A DNA stretch of 64,000 bases from Gaiellasilicea sp963731615 (GCA_963731615.1 CAVSWD010000002.1:62001-126000), one strand, 5' to 3'. Shown: positions 1-8,354, counted from the first letter of the stretch. Program-made: numbers and translations. The notes: a model not told the origin generated them from the sequence alone.

Positions 1-251
1 CGCTCTACGAGGACCGGCGGGAGGCACGGGACGGAGACCCCGCCCGCGCCGCCGAGGCATCCGAGCTGCGCGCGGAGCTCGGCGCGTGCCTCGCCCAGAT
101 CGCTTCGGCGCAGGCGACGGTCGTGGTGCTCAAGGACGCCTTCGACTTCAGCTTCGAGGAGATCGCCGGCGCGCAGGGGATGCCCGTCGGCACGGCAAAG
201 TGCTACGCGCATCGCGGCCGGAACGGGCTCCGCGAGCGGCTCTCGGCGTGA
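1..251 (+). CDS. ECF-type RNA polymerase sigma factor, C-terminal part (partial, 5' end outside window)
   Basis: Only the last 82 codons are present, reading from base 3. They contain a sigma-70 region 4 helix-turn-helix: a helix around VVVLKDAFDFSFEEIA, then the recognition helix with GTAKCYAHRGRNGLRERL before the stop. This part binds the -35 element in ECF sigma factors. The stop TGA at 249-251 overlaps the GTG start of fabZ at 248, so the two are translationally coupled and probably co-transcribed. Which ECF subgroup it belongs to and whether an anti-sigma factor exists cannot be told from this fragment. Confidence 0.85.
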   Translation, partial: LYEDRREARDGDPARAAEASELRAELGACLAQIASAQATVVVLKDAFDFSFEEIAGAQGMPVGTAKCYAHRGRNGLRERLSA

Positions 252-679
252 GGCTTCCGCTCGACAAGGCTGCGATCGAGGCGATCCTGCCGCACCGCGA
301 TCCCTTCCTGCTCCTCGACGAGGTGACGGAGCTCGAGCCGGGCGCCCGGGTCGTCGCGCGCAAGCTCGTCACCGAGGAGGACTGCGCCGGCCATTTTCCC
401 GGCAACCCGATCATGCCCGGTGTGAAGATGGTCGAGGCGCTCGCGCAGGCGGGAGCGGTCGCCGTGCTGAGCGAGGAGGCAAATCGGGGCCGGATCGCGC
501 TCTTCGCCGGGATCGATGACGTGCGGTTCAAGCGAGTGGTGCGCCCCGGCGACCAGTTGACGCTCGAGTGCGATCTCGAGACCGTCCGTGGCCCGATCGG
601 CCGCGGCAAGGCGCGGGCGACGGTGGACGGCGAGCTCGCCGTCCGCGGCACGTTGACCTTCGCCGTGGATCAGTCGTGA
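248..679 (+). CDS. fabZ: 3-hydroxyacyl-ACP dehydratase FabZ
   Basis: 143-residue hot-dog fold dehydratase removing water from 3-hydroxyacyl-ACP in type II fatty acid synthesis. Seen: the N-terminal LPHRDPFLLLDEV block, then GHFPGNPIMPGV with the catalytic His, followed by the catalytic Glu in KMVEALAQAG; the length is normal for the family. I chose GTG 248 because it overlaps the preceding stop and the family N-terminus begins there; in-frame codons further upstream lie inside the sigma factor. First fab gene of the operon, followed by fabH with another 4-base overlap. Confidence 0.93.
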   Translation: MRLPLDKAAIEAILPHRDPFLLLDEVTELEPGARVVARKLVTEEDCAGHFPGNPIMPGVKMVEALAQAGAVAVLSEEANRGRIALFAGIDDVRFKRVVRPGDQLTLECDLETVRGPIGRGKARATVDGELAVRGTLTFAVDQS

Positions 680-1662
680 TCGGCTCGGCCAACGGGCGGC
701 CGATCGGGATCACGGGCCTCGGCGTGCACGTCCCCGAGCGGGTCTACACGAACAAGGATCTCGAGCAGTACGTGGACACGACGGACGAGTGGATCGTCGA
801 GCGGACGGGGATCCGGGAGCGCCGCTTCGCGGCTCCCGAGGAGGCGCTGACCGACATCGCCGAGCCCGCCGCAAAGGCTGCGTTGGCCGACGCAGGTGTG
901 GAGGCATCGTCGATCGACCTGATCGTCGTTGCGACGGTGACGCCGGACATGATGTTCCCGACCAGTTCGGCGCTCCTCGCCGACTCGCTCGGGATGCCGG
1001 ATGCGGCCGCCTACGACCTGCTCGCCGGCTGCACGGGCTTCATGTACGCCCTGGCCCAGGCGTACGGGATGGTTTCGGCGGGGCTCTCGAAGCGCGCGCT
1101 CGTCGTCGGCGGCGACGTGCTCTCGAAGATCCTCGACTGGCACGATCGCTCGACGCTCGTGCTCTTCGGCGACGGGGCGGGCGCCGTCGTCGTCGAGCCG
1201 GTCGAAGCGGGCGGGTTTCTCGGCTTCGAGCTCGGTGCCGACGGCGGTGGCGGAGAGAACCTCTGGCTGCCGGGCAGCGGCTCCCGGCACTTCGACGACG
1301 CGGACAAGCTGGTGAAGATGAACGGGCGCGAGGTCTTCAAGTTTGCGACGAGGGTGATGGTCAGCTCGGCGGAGAAGGTGCTGGCGGAATGCAAGCGGAG
1401 CGTCGACGACGTCGACGTGTACGTTCCGCACCAGGCGAACAAGCGGATCATCGATCATGCGGCGAAGAAGCTGGGGATCCCGGACGAGAAGGTCGTCGTC
1501 AACGTCGACCGCTACGGGAACACCTCGTCCGGCTCGATTCCGCTCGCGCTCGCCGACGCGGCAGCCGACGGACGCCTTCGGAAGGGAGAATTGGTGTTGA
1601 TGACAGGAATGGGAGCGGGCCTCACGTGGGGCTCGGCGCTGATCGAATGGACGAGCACGTGA
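676..1662 (+). CDS. fabH: 3-oxoacyl-ACP synthase III FabH
   Basis: 328-residue KAS III that condenses an acyl-CoA primer with malonyl-ACP and so starts fatty acid chains. The Cys-His-Asn triad is visible: Cys119 in LAGCTGFM, His253 in VPHQANKRI, Asn283 in YGNTSSGS. The GTG start at 676 overlaps the fabZ stop (677-679). A start at 568 would lie inside fabZ and add a nonsense N-terminus. Primer preference (straight or branched) cannot be read from the sequence. Confidence 0.95.
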   Translation: MIGSANGRPIGITGLGVHVPERVYTNKDLEQYVDTTDEWIVERTGIRERRFAAPEEALTDIAEPAAKAALADAGVEASSIDLIVVATVTPDMMFPTSSALLADSLGMPDAAAYDLLAGCTGFMYALAQAYGMVSAGLSKRALVVGGDVLSKILDWHDRSTLVLFGDGAGAVVVEPVEAGGFLGFELGADGGGGENLWLPGSGSRHFDDADKLVKMNGREVFKFATRVMVSSAEKVLAECKRSVDDVDVYVPHQANKRIIDHAAKKLGIPDEKVVVNVDRYGNTSSGSIPLALADAAADGRLRKGELVLMTGMGAGLTWGSALIEWTST

Positions 1663-1681
1663 AGAGGACAGGGAGGAGCGC

Positions 1682-2602
1682 GTGAGCAAAGTCGCTTTCA
1701 TGTTCCCCGGCCAGGGCTCGTACGAGGCCGGCATGGGACGCGAGATCGCCGAGGCCGTCCCCGAGGCGATGGTGGTCTACGAGGACGGCAGCGAGGCGTC
1801 CGGGCTCGATCTCAAGCAGGTCTGCTTCCACGGCCCGGTCGAGGATCTCCTCGACACGAAGCTGCAGCAGCCCGCCCTTGTCGCGACGAGCCTCGCGATC
1901 AACGAGGCGATCCGCGCGCGCGGGATCGTGCCCGACTACGTCGTCGGCCACTCGGTCGGCGAGTTCGCGGCGCTCGGTGCCGCGCAGTCGATCGGCGCCG
2001 CGGAGGCGATCGGGCTCGTGCGGGAGCGGGGGATCGCGATGGCCGAGGCGGCACACGCGCGCCCGGGATCGATGGCCGCGATCCTCGGGCTCGCGGATGA
2101 GGTCGTCGAGGGTCTCTGCCGCAAGATCTCCAATGTCTGGCCGGCAAACTACAACTGCCCGGGTCAGATCGTGATCTCGGGCGAGGACGACGCCGTCGGC
2201 GAGTGCTGCGTGGAGGCGGAGAAGGAAGGGGCGCGCCGAGCGGTCAAGCTCCGTGTCTCCGGTGCTTTCCACTCGCCGCTCGTCGAGCGAGCGGCAGACA
2301 AGCTGCGCCCCGCGGTCGAGCGGATCCACTTCGCCGACCCGCGGACGGCGTTCATGTCGACCGTAACCGCGAAGATCGAGGAGGCGAGCCACTACCGGGA
2401 GCTGCTGGTCCGGCAGCTGACCGCGCCGGTGAAGTTCACCCAGGCGGCGCGCGAGCTCGTCGGCAAGGGCGTGACGGTGTTCGTCGAGGTCGGCCCCGGC
2501 AACGTGCTCAGCGGTTTACTGAAGAGGATCGACAGGAGCGTGCGAACCGTCTCCGTCAGCAACATCGCAGAGCTGAACGAGCTGGAGCAGACGCTTGCCT
2601 GA
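1682..2602 (+). CDS. fabD: Malonyl-CoA:ACP transacylase FabD
   Basis: 306-residue acyltransferase that loads malonyl groups onto ACP. Seen: N-terminal MFPGQGSYEAGMG, the nucleophile elbow GHSVGEFAAL with Ser91 next to His90, and the second His in VSGAFHSPLVE near residue 197. The GTG start at 1682 follows the fabH stop by 19 bases with a purine-rich AGGGAGG ribosome-binding site just upstream. It ends inside the start of fabG (8-base overlap). Confidence 0.94.
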   Translation: MSKVAFMFPGQGSYEAGMGREIAEAVPEAMVVYEDGSEASGLDLKQVCFHGPVEDLLDTKLQQPALVATSLAINEAIRARGIVPDYVVGHSVGEFAALGAAQSIGAAEAIGLVRERGIAMAEAAHARPGSMAAILGLADEVVEGLCRKISNVWPANYNCPGQIVISGEDDAVGECCVEAEKEGARRAVKLRVSGAFHSPLVERAADKLRPAVERIHFADPRTAFMSTVTAKIEEASHYRELLVRQLTAPVKFTQAARELVGKGVTVFVEVGPGNVLSGLLKRIDRSVRTVSVSNIAELNELEQTLA

Positions 2603-3326
2603 CGGCTTCGCGTCGCTTGAAGGAAAGACAGCGCTCGTCACCGGCGCCTCGCGCGGGATCGGTCGTGCGATCGCAGCGGAGCTCGCGGCCGGCGGCGCGA
2701 CCGTGGTGATCGGCTACCGGTCCGGCCAGGAGGAGGCGGAGTCGCTCGCAGCCGAGCTCGGCGCTCGCGCCGTGCAGGCGGACGTCTCCAGCGCCGACGA
2801 GGCGCGACGTCTCGTCGAAGAGGCCGGCGACCTCGACATCCTCGTCAACAACGCGGGGCTCACGCGCGACGGCCTGCTCGCCCGGATGCCGGACGACGAC
2901 TGGCGCGTCGTGCTCGAGACGAACCTCTCGTCCGTCTTCTACACCTGTCGGGCCGTCACCCGGCCGATGATGAAGAAGCGCGCGGGCTCGATCGTCAACA
3001 TCTCCTCGATCGTCGGCGTGCACGGGAACTGGGGCCAGACGAACTACGCGGCATCCAAGGCGGGCATCATCGGGTTCACGAAGTCGCTGGCGCGGGAGCT
3101 CGGCTCCCGGAACGTGCGCGCGAACGTCGTCGCGCCCGGCTACGTGAAAACGCAGCTGACCGACGTGCTGCCCGAGCAGGCGACCGGCGCGATGCTGGAG
3201 AACACGCCGCTCGGCCGCCTCGGCGAGCCGGAGGACGTGGCCGGAGCGGTACGCTTCCTCTGTTCGGACGCGGCCTCGTTCATCACGGGCGAAGTGCTGC
3301 TCGTGGACGGCGGACTGGGGATGTGA
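2595..3326 (+). CDS. fabG: 3-oxoacyl-ACP reductase FabG
   Basis: 243-residue short-chain dehydrogenase using NADPH to reduce 3-oxoacyl-ACP. Seen: cofactor loop TGASRGIG at 17-24, NNAG at 85-88, catalytic Ser137/138 in NISSIVG, Tyr151 and Lys155 in YAASK, and the C-terminal FITGEVLLVDGG. The TTG start at 2595 overlaps the fabD stop at 2600-2602; no better start exists that keeps the Rossmann N-terminus. Lying among fabD and fabF makes FabG far more likely than a generic SDR. Confidence 0.93.
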   Translation: MPDGFASLEGKTALVTGASRGIGRAIAAELAAGGATVVIGYRSGQEEAESLAAELGARAVQADVSSADEARRLVEEAGDLDILVNNAGLTRDGLLARMPDDDWRVVLETNLSSVFYTCRAVTRPMMKKRAGSIVNISSIVGVHGNWGQTNYAASKAGIIGFTKSLARELGSRNVRANVVAPGYVKTQLTDVLPEQATGAMLENTPLGRLGEPEDVAGAVRFLCSDAASFITGEVLLVDGGLGM

Positions 3327-4582
3327 TGACGGAGACCAACGGCAGACGGCGTGTGGTCGTGACCGGCCTCGGCATGGTGACGCCGCTCGGGAACGACGCG
3401 GAGACGACCTGGGCGAACCTGATCGCAGGCGAGTCCGGTGCGGCGCCGATCACGCAGTTCGACGCGAGCGGGTTCCCCGTCAACTTCGCGTGCGAGCTGA
3501 AGGACTTCGATCCGACACAGTGGATCGAGCACAAGCAGGCCCGGCGCATGGATCGCTTCTCGCAGATGATCGTTGCAGCGTCCCGTCAGGCCGAATCCGA
3601 CTCGGGGCTCGACATCGCCAAGGAGTCGGACCGCATCGGCGCGTCGATCGCGACCGGGATCGGCGGTATCGGCGCGTTCCAGGACTGCTACCAGACGATG
3701 GTCGAGCGCGGTCCAGACCGGGTCAACCCGTTCTCGATCACCGCGATCATCCCGAATATGGGCGCCGGCTGGGTGTCGATGGAGCTCGGCACGCGCGGGC
3801 CGCTCTCGTCGCAGTGCACCGCCTGCGCGGCCTCGAACATGGCGATCGGCGAGGGCGCCGACGCAATCCGGCTCGGCCGCGCCGACGCGATGATCTGCGG
3901 CGGCACCGAGGCCGGGATCACGCGGGTCGGCATCGCCGGCTTCGGCGCGATGCGCGCGCTCTCGCGGCGCAACGACGACCCCAAGCGCGCCTCGCGGCCC
4001 TTCGACGCCGAGCGCGACGGTTTCGTGATGGGCGAGGGCGGCGGCGCGGTCGTGCTCGAAGAGCTCGAGCACGCGAAGGCGCGAGGGGCGAAGATCTACG
4101 CCGAGCTGATCGGGTACGGCGTCTCGTCCGACGCGAACCACGTGACCGAGCCGGATCCGTCCGGCGCGCACCCGGCCCGCGCGATGCAGATGGCGTTCGA
4201 CGATGCCGGCATCGACCCGTCCGAGATCGGCTACATCAACGCGCACGGCACTTCGACGCCGCTCGGCGATGCGTCCGAGACGCGCGTGATCAAGCTCGCC
4301 GTCGGCAAGGAGAACGCCTACAAGATCCCCGTCTCCTCGACGAAGGGCGCCACCGGCCACTGCCTCGGTGCCGCGGGCGCGATCGAGGCGATCTTCACCA
4401 TCCTCGCGACCCAGCGCGGCGTCCTGCCGCCGACGATCAACTACGAGGTGGAGGATCCCGCGTGCGACCTCGACTACATCGCGAACGAGTCGCGCGAGTC
4501 GGACATCAGCGTCGGTGTCTCCAACTCGTTCGGCTTCGGCGGCCACAACGCGTGCGTCGTCTTCCGCAAGCTCGACGACTAG
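3326..4582 (+). CDS. fabF: 3-oxoacyl-ACP synthase II FabF
   Basis: 418-residue elongating ketosynthase. Catalytic Cys167 sits in SSQCTACAAS, with the two histidines in HGTSTPLGD and GATGHCLGAAGA, and the C-terminal FGFGGHN. ATG 3326 overlaps the fabG stop (3324-3326); an in-frame GTG at 3323 is possible and would add one residue. In most actinobacterial operons acpP lies directly before fabF, but here fabG abuts fabF with no room for acpP. No terminator is obvious in the 17 bases before the convergent acetyltransferase gene. Confidence 0.94.
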   Translation: MTETNGRRRVVVTGLGMVTPLGNDAETTWANLIAGESGAAPITQFDASGFPVNFACELKDFDPTQWIEHKQARRMDRFSQMIVAASRQAESDSGLDIAKESDRIGASIATGIGGIGAFQDCYQTMVERGPDRVNPFSITAIIPNMGAGWVSMELGTRGPLSSQCTACAASNMAIGEGADAIRLGRADAMICGGTEAGITRVGIAGFGAMRALSRRNDDPKRASRPFDAERDGFVMGEGGGAVVLEELEHAKARGAKIYAELIGYGVSSDANHVTEPDPSGAHPARAMQMAFDDAGIDPSEIGYINAHGTSTPLGDASETRVIKLAVGKENAYKIPVSSTKGATGHCLGAAGAIEAIFTILATQRGVLPPTINYEVEDPACDLDYIANESRESDISVGVSNSFGFGGHNACVVFRKLDD

Positions 4583-4599
4583 ACCGTTCTTTCGCTCGA

Positions 4600-5076
4600 C
4601 TAGAGGCGGAGCTCGAGCAGGACGACGTCGCGCCAGACGCCGTCGAGCCGGCCGATCCGCTCGCGGACGCCGACGTCGCGGAAGCCGCGCGCGCGATGGA
4701 GCGCGAGGCTGGCCTCGTTCTCCGGGAAGACGCCCGCCTGCAGCGTCCAGAGTCCGCCGTCGCGAGCGCTTGCGATCACCGCGTCGAGCAGTGCCCGGCC
4801 GACACCGCGGCCACGGGCTTCCTCGGCGACGTAGACGCTCACCTCGCCGACGCCGCGGTAGGCGGCTCGCCTCGAATACGGCACGATCGCGATCCAGCCG
4901 ACGATCTCGCCGCTGCTCTCGGCCACGAGTCTGTGGCCCGGCAGGTGCGCGGCGTCCCACTCCGCCCACGCGGGAACCGCCGTCTCGAAGGTGGCGTCGC
5001 CCGTCGCGATCCCCTCCGCGAAGATCGCGGCGACGGCCGGGTAGTCCTGCCGCTCTAGAGGGCGAACCTCGACCAT
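4600..5076 (-). CDS. GNAT N-acetyltransferase, phosphinothricin/L-amino acid acetyltransferase type
   Basis: 158 residues spanning one GNAT domain. Seen: the N-terminal strand VEVRPLERQDYPAVAAIF, the PAT-like block GIATGDATFETAVPAW, and acetyl-CoA binding motif A in EARGRGVGRALLDAVI, then NEASLALHRARGFRDVGV. This matches the phosphinothricin/methionine-sulfone acetyltransferase branch (Pat/MnaT), which acetylates the amino group of amino acid analogues; the exact substrate is unknown. It faces the HAD gene across a 22-base gap with overlapping -10 boxes. Confidence 0.85.
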   Translation of the reverse strand: MVEVRPLERQDYPAVAAIFAEGIATGDATFETAVPAWAEWDAAHLPGHRLVAESSGEIVGWIAIVPYSRRAAYRGVGEVSVYVAEEARGRGVGRALLDAVIASARDGGLWTLQAGVFPENEASLALHRARGFRDVGVRERIGRLDGVWRDVVLLELRL

Positions 5077-5082
5077 GAGGCA

Positions 5083-5092
5083 ACAGTAAGCT
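5083..5092. promoter_or_regulatory. Overlapping divergent -10 boxes for two leaderless genes
   Basis: The 22-base gap (5077-5098) between the divergent starts contains TAAGCT on the + strand (5087-5092), 6 nt before ATG 5099, and TACTGT on the - strand (5088-5083), 6 nt before the ATG at 5076. The two hexamers share bases 5087-5088. With the usual 6-7 nt from -10 box to start site, both transcripts would begin at or beside the start codon. This is inference from spacing and repetition across the window. Confidence 0.55.
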
Positions 5093-5098
5093 CACGCC

Positions 5099-5764
5099 AT
5101 GTCCCGCTGGGCCACGTTCGACTGCTACGGCACGCTGATCGACTGGAACGCCGGCATCGCCGGCGCCCTCGAACGCCTCTTCGGCGCCGAGCGCACGCCG
5201 GAGCTGCTCGCCCGCTACCACCGCATGGAGCCGGAGGTGCAAGCCGAGGCCTATCGCAGCTATGCGGAGGTGCTCTCGCTGACGCTCGAGCGGCTCGTGA
5301 AGGAGACCGGACTGGCGATGCCGGAAGGCGAATCGGGCGCGCTCGCGCAGTCGCTGCCGGACTGGCCGGCCTTCAGCGAAGTACCGGTGGCACTTGCCGA
5401 GCTGCGCCGGCGAGGCTGGAGCCTGGCGATCCTCTCGAACACCGATCACGCTCTGATCAGCGAGTCGCAGAAGCGGATCGGCGTTCCGTTCGATCTGATC
5501 ATTACTGCCGAGGATGTGCAGTCGTACAAGCCGGCACACGCGCACTGGGATCGGTTCTTCGAGCTGACGACCGCCGACCGAGCCCACCACGTGCACGTAG
5601 CCGCCAGCCACTTCCACGACGTCGTGCCTGCACGCGAGCTCGGCCTGCAGGTTGTCTGGATCAACCGGCTCGGCGAGCAGGGAGAACCTGCGCCGGACCG
5701 GGAGCTCCCAGATCTCTCCGGTCTCCCCGACGTGCTCGACGAGCTGTCCCCGCCACCGGCATGA
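5099..5764 (+). CDS. HAD-superfamily hydrolase, haloacid dehalogenase type II-like
   Basis: 221 residues. Motif I FDCYGTLIDW (nucleophile Asp8) is at the N-terminus, motif II is the Ser in LAILSNTD, motif III Lys is in SYKPAHAHW, and motif IV is HVAASHFHDVVPA. This pattern is that of the class I HAD enzymes annotated as (S)-2-haloacid dehalogenase type II, but many of these hydrolyse phosphate esters, so the substrate is open. The ATG at 5099 is preceded by a -10 box only 6 nt away and no ribosome-binding site, hence probably leaderless. Its stop overlaps the next start by 4 bases. Confidence 0.85.
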   Translation: MSRWATFDCYGTLIDWNAGIAGALERLFGAERTPELLARYHRMEPEVQAEAYRSYAEVLSLTLERLVKETGLAMPEGESGALAQSLPDWPAFSEVPVALAELRRRGWSLAILSNTDHALISESQKRIGVPFDLIITAEDVQSYKPAHAHWDRFFELTTADRAHHVHVAASHFHDVVPARELGLQVVWINRLGEQGEPAPDRELPDLSGLPDVLDELSPPPA

Positions 5765-6667
5765 CGCTTCGGCCGCCGACCGACGGCGACTTCGACGCGA
5801 TGCTCGAGCTGATGAACGCCCATCAGCTGGCGGCCTTCGGCGAGGCGGACGTGACGGAGGAGGAGCTACGCTCTGGCTCACAACTCCCTACGTCGTTGTC
5901 GAGAACGACCTTCGCGTGCTCGATGACGACGGGCGGTTGATCGGCTACGCGGACGTCGACGGGACACGCGACGATCCGCCGCTCTGGTGGTGCGACGTCA
6001 AGGTCGCGCCGGACGCGGAGGCCTCCGAGGTCGTTCCGGAGCTCGTTCCTGGTTGGAGGAGCGGGCCGAGCGAGGTCGGCTTCGCGTCTGGACGTCGGCC
6101 GACGACGCTCGCATCGTCGACGCGTTCAGCGGCGCTCGGCTTCGCGCCGATCACGGCACTCCTACCGGATGGAGATCGACCTCTCCGAAGACGAGCGGGT
6201 GCCGGCCTGGCCTGACGGGATCTCGGTGCGCGTGGCCACCGATGAGGACCAGCGTACTGGTCTACGAGGCGGTCATCGAGGTCTGGCAGGACACGAACGA
6301 TCCGCTCGACGAGACGTTCGAAGAGTGGGCCCACTGGCTGTCGGCACCTCGCGTACGACCCGTCGCTGTGGTTCCTGGCGTACGCGGGCGACGAGCTCGC
6401 CGGCTTCTCGGTCCGCGCCAGGATCCGGTCGACGACACCGCCGGCTACGTCGGCGCGCTCGGAGTGCGCCGGGCCTGGCGGCGGAAGGGGCTCGGTGAGG
6501 CCTTGCTGCTGCACTCCTTCGCCGAGCTTCCGGCAGCGCGGCTGGACCGCGCGGCACGCTCGGCGTCGACGCCTCGAGCGTCACGGGCGCCACGCGTTTG
6601 TACGAGCGGGCCGGGATGCGCGTCTACCGCGATACGCGTCTTCCTCGAGCGGCCGGTGGGGCCGTGA
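5761..6667 (+). pseudogene. Two-domain GNAT acetyltransferase broken by about ten frame changes
   Basis: Starts at ATG 5761 (overlapping the HAD stop) and ends at TGA 6665-6667. No single frame stays open, yet joined pieces give one coherent protein of about 300 residues with two GNAT domains, resembling mycothiol synthase-like acetyltransferases: MTLRPPTDGDFDAML, LWLTTPYVVVENDLRVL, SWLEERAERGRLRVW, YRMEIDLSEDE, WFLAYAGDELAGFSVRAR, GYVGALGVRRAWRRKGLG (motif A), TRLYERAGMRVYRDT. Breaks lie near 5870, 6052, 6131, 6157, 6252, 6345, 6433, 6525, 6555 and 6630. Good conservation between breaks and other frame-broken genes nearby favour sequencing error, but real decay is not excluded. Confidence 0.6.
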
Positions 6668-7440
6668 GCCGTCTGCGCGCACGTTGTCCGGATTGCCGCA
6701 CGCTGACGGCGGTGGCACTCGGCCCGGAGTACCAGTGCCACTCCTGCGGCCGCGAGTTCGGCGCCGGGCTGGTACGGGTGCCGCGCGCGTGGGGTACGGG
6801 CGGAGAGGCGATGGCCGAGGCGGCGTTCCTGGAGCTGCCCTATCCGGAGGCCGGCGTGATCGAGGCCGACACCCTGGCCGAGCAGACGCTGCTGCTCGCG
6901 GCGGAGCTGCCCGACAGGCCGGTCGTGCTCGGCGGCTGTTGCTGCTCACACGTCGGCGCGATCGAGGCGCTCTCGTCCGGCGAGGAGTGCCTGGCGGTCA
7001 TCTGGTTCGACGCGCACGGTGACCTGAACACGCCCGCGTCGTCCCCGTCCGGCAACACGTGGGGGATGCCGCTCCGCATGGTGATCGACGACGACGCCGT
7101 CCAGGCGAGCCACGTTGCGCTGATCGGCGCGCGCAAACTCGATCCGCCGGAGGTCGAGTTCATCGAGTCGAGCGGCGTCCGCACCGGCGAGGATGCGATC
7201 GCGCGTGCGCTCGACGGCGCGGACGCCGTCTACGTGGCGTTCGACGGCGACTCGGTCGAGCCCGGCGAGCTCGCCGTCTTCATGCCCGAGCCGGACGGGC
7301 TCCGGCTCGAGCAGATCGAAGACGTGCTCCGTGACGTCGCCTCACGCTCGCGGATCGCCGGTCTCGGGCTGACGGGGCTCGTGCGCGATCCGGCCAACGA
7401 GCCGAAGCTCGCCCGCCTCTGCGCGGCCCTGGGTTTGTGA
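6664..7440 (+). CDS. Arginase/agmatinase-family protein with N-terminal zinc ribbon
   Basis: 258 residues from GTG 6664 (overlapping the upstream stop). Residues 5-30 form a small zinc ribbon: CPDC followed 16 residues later by CHSC. The rest is ureohydrolase-like: GGCCCSHVGA where arginases have GGDHS, then FDAHGDLNTP (DAHxD retained), and FDGDSVEPGE where arginases have SxDxDxxDP. Arginases use these residues to hold two Mn ions, so this metal site is altered. It is probably a divergent ureohydrolase or amidohydrolase of unknown substrate. Nothing in the neighbourhood suggests arginine catabolism. Confidence 0.75.
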   Translation: MSRLRARCPDCRTLTAVALGPEYQCHSCGREFGAGLVRVPRAWGTGGEAMAEAAFLELPYPEAGVIEADTLAEQTLLLAAELPDRPVVLGGCCCSHVGAIEALSSGEECLAVIWFDAHGDLNTPASSPSGNTWGMPLRMVIDDDAVQASHVALIGARKLDPPEVEFIESSGVRTGEDAIARALDGADAVYVAFDGDSVEPGELAVFMPEPDGLRLEQIEDVLRDVASRSRIAGLGLTGLVRDPANEPKLARLCAALGL

Positions 7441-7476
7441 CGCAGCGGCTGTAACCAGCGGCCGCAGGGACAGGTC

Positions 7477-7482
7477 TAAACT
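7477..7482 (+). promoter_or_regulatory. -10 box for leaderless accD
   Basis: TAAACT ends 6 nt before the ATG of accD and there is no ribosome-binding site between. The spacing equals that seen at 5087, 32060, 36356, 37827, 41004 and 53550. Prediction only. Confidence 0.5.
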
Positions 7483-7488
7483 CCCACG

Positions 7489-8343
7489 ATGGTCGAACCC
7501 AGCAAGATCGACGTCTCGATCGAGCACAAGCAGGCCCCGCCCGAGCCGCCGCCGAGAAAGCATCCGAACACCTGCCCCAGATGCGGCTCGCACTACCGCG
7601 ACGACGAGCTGGCGGCCAACCTCCGTGTCTGCTCGCAGTGCCAGCACCACTTCCCCGTCAAGGCGCGAGAACGGATCGAGCAGCTCGCGGATACAGGGAG
7701 CTTCGTCGAGGAAGCCGCCGATCTGCGGTCGGCCGATCCGCTCGGCTTCTTCGACCTGCGCGCCTACAACGAGCGGCTCGCCGAAGCCGAGGTCTCGACC
7801 GGGCTCGGCGACGCGCTCGTGATCGGCAGCGCGGCGATCGAGAAGCTGCCCTGCGAGCTCGCGGTGATGGACTTCTCGTTCATGGGCGGCTCGATGGGCT
7901 CCGTCACCGGTGAGAAGTTCGCCAGGGCCTGCGAGAGCGCAGCGTCTGCGGGCATGCCGCTGATCTCGATCTCGGCGTCCGGAGGCGCGCGCATGCAGGA
8001 GGGCATTCTCGCGCTGATGCAGCTGCCGAAGACCGTGTGCGCGGTCGAGGAGCTGCACGAGGCCGGCTGTGGGCTGATCTCGGTGATGGCGCATCCCACG
8101 ACTGGCGGCCTGCTCGCGAGCTTCGCCAGCCTCGGTGACGTCTTGCTCGCCGAGCCGGGCGCTCTGATGTCGTTCGCCGGGCCGCGCGTCGTCGCGCAGA
8201 CGACGCGCGAGAAGCTTCCCGACGACTTCGGTCTCGCCGAATCGAACCTCCGCTTCGGCCACCTGGACGCGATCGTGCCGCGATCCGAGCTGCGGCCCGC
8301 CCTCGCCCAGCTGCTCCGGCTTTTCGGAGAGGGCCGGGGCTAA
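7489..8343 (+). CDS. accD: Acetyl-CoA carboxylase carboxyltransferase subunit beta AccD
   Basis: 284 residues. An N-terminal four-Cys zinc ribbon (CPRCG near residue 28, CSQCQ near 49) precedes the carboxyltransferase core with SFMGGSMGSVTGEK, SASGGARMQEG and AHPTTGG, as in bacterial AccD. With AccA it forms the alpha2-beta2 carboxyltransferase that moves CO2 from biotin to acetyl-CoA, giving malonyl-CoA for the fab enzymes encoded upstream. Separate accA and accD genes, rather than a fused AccD as in many mycobacteria, are notable for an actinobacterium. The biotin carboxylase and BCCP genes are not in the window. Confidence 0.95.
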   Translation: MVEPSKIDVSIEHKQAPPEPPPRKHPNTCPRCGSHYRDDELAANLRVCSQCQHHFPVKARERIEQLADTGSFVEEAADLRSADPLGFFDLRAYNERLAEAEVSTGLGDALVIGSAAIEKLPCELAVMDFSFMGGSMGSVTGEKFARACESAASAGMPLISISASGGARMQEGILALMQLPKTVCAVEELHEAGCGLISVMAHPTTGGLLASFASLGDVLLAEPGALMSFAGPRVVAQTTREKLPDDFGLAESNLRFGHLDAIVPRSELRPALAQLLRLFGEGRG

Positions 8344-8354
8344 AAAGGATTAGT

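Noticed and set aside
3140..5881. Very long open frame on the - strand over fabG, fabF and the acetyltransferase
   Set aside because: Antisense to strongly supported genes, rich in Arg/Pro repeats, no family motifs; a product of high GC.
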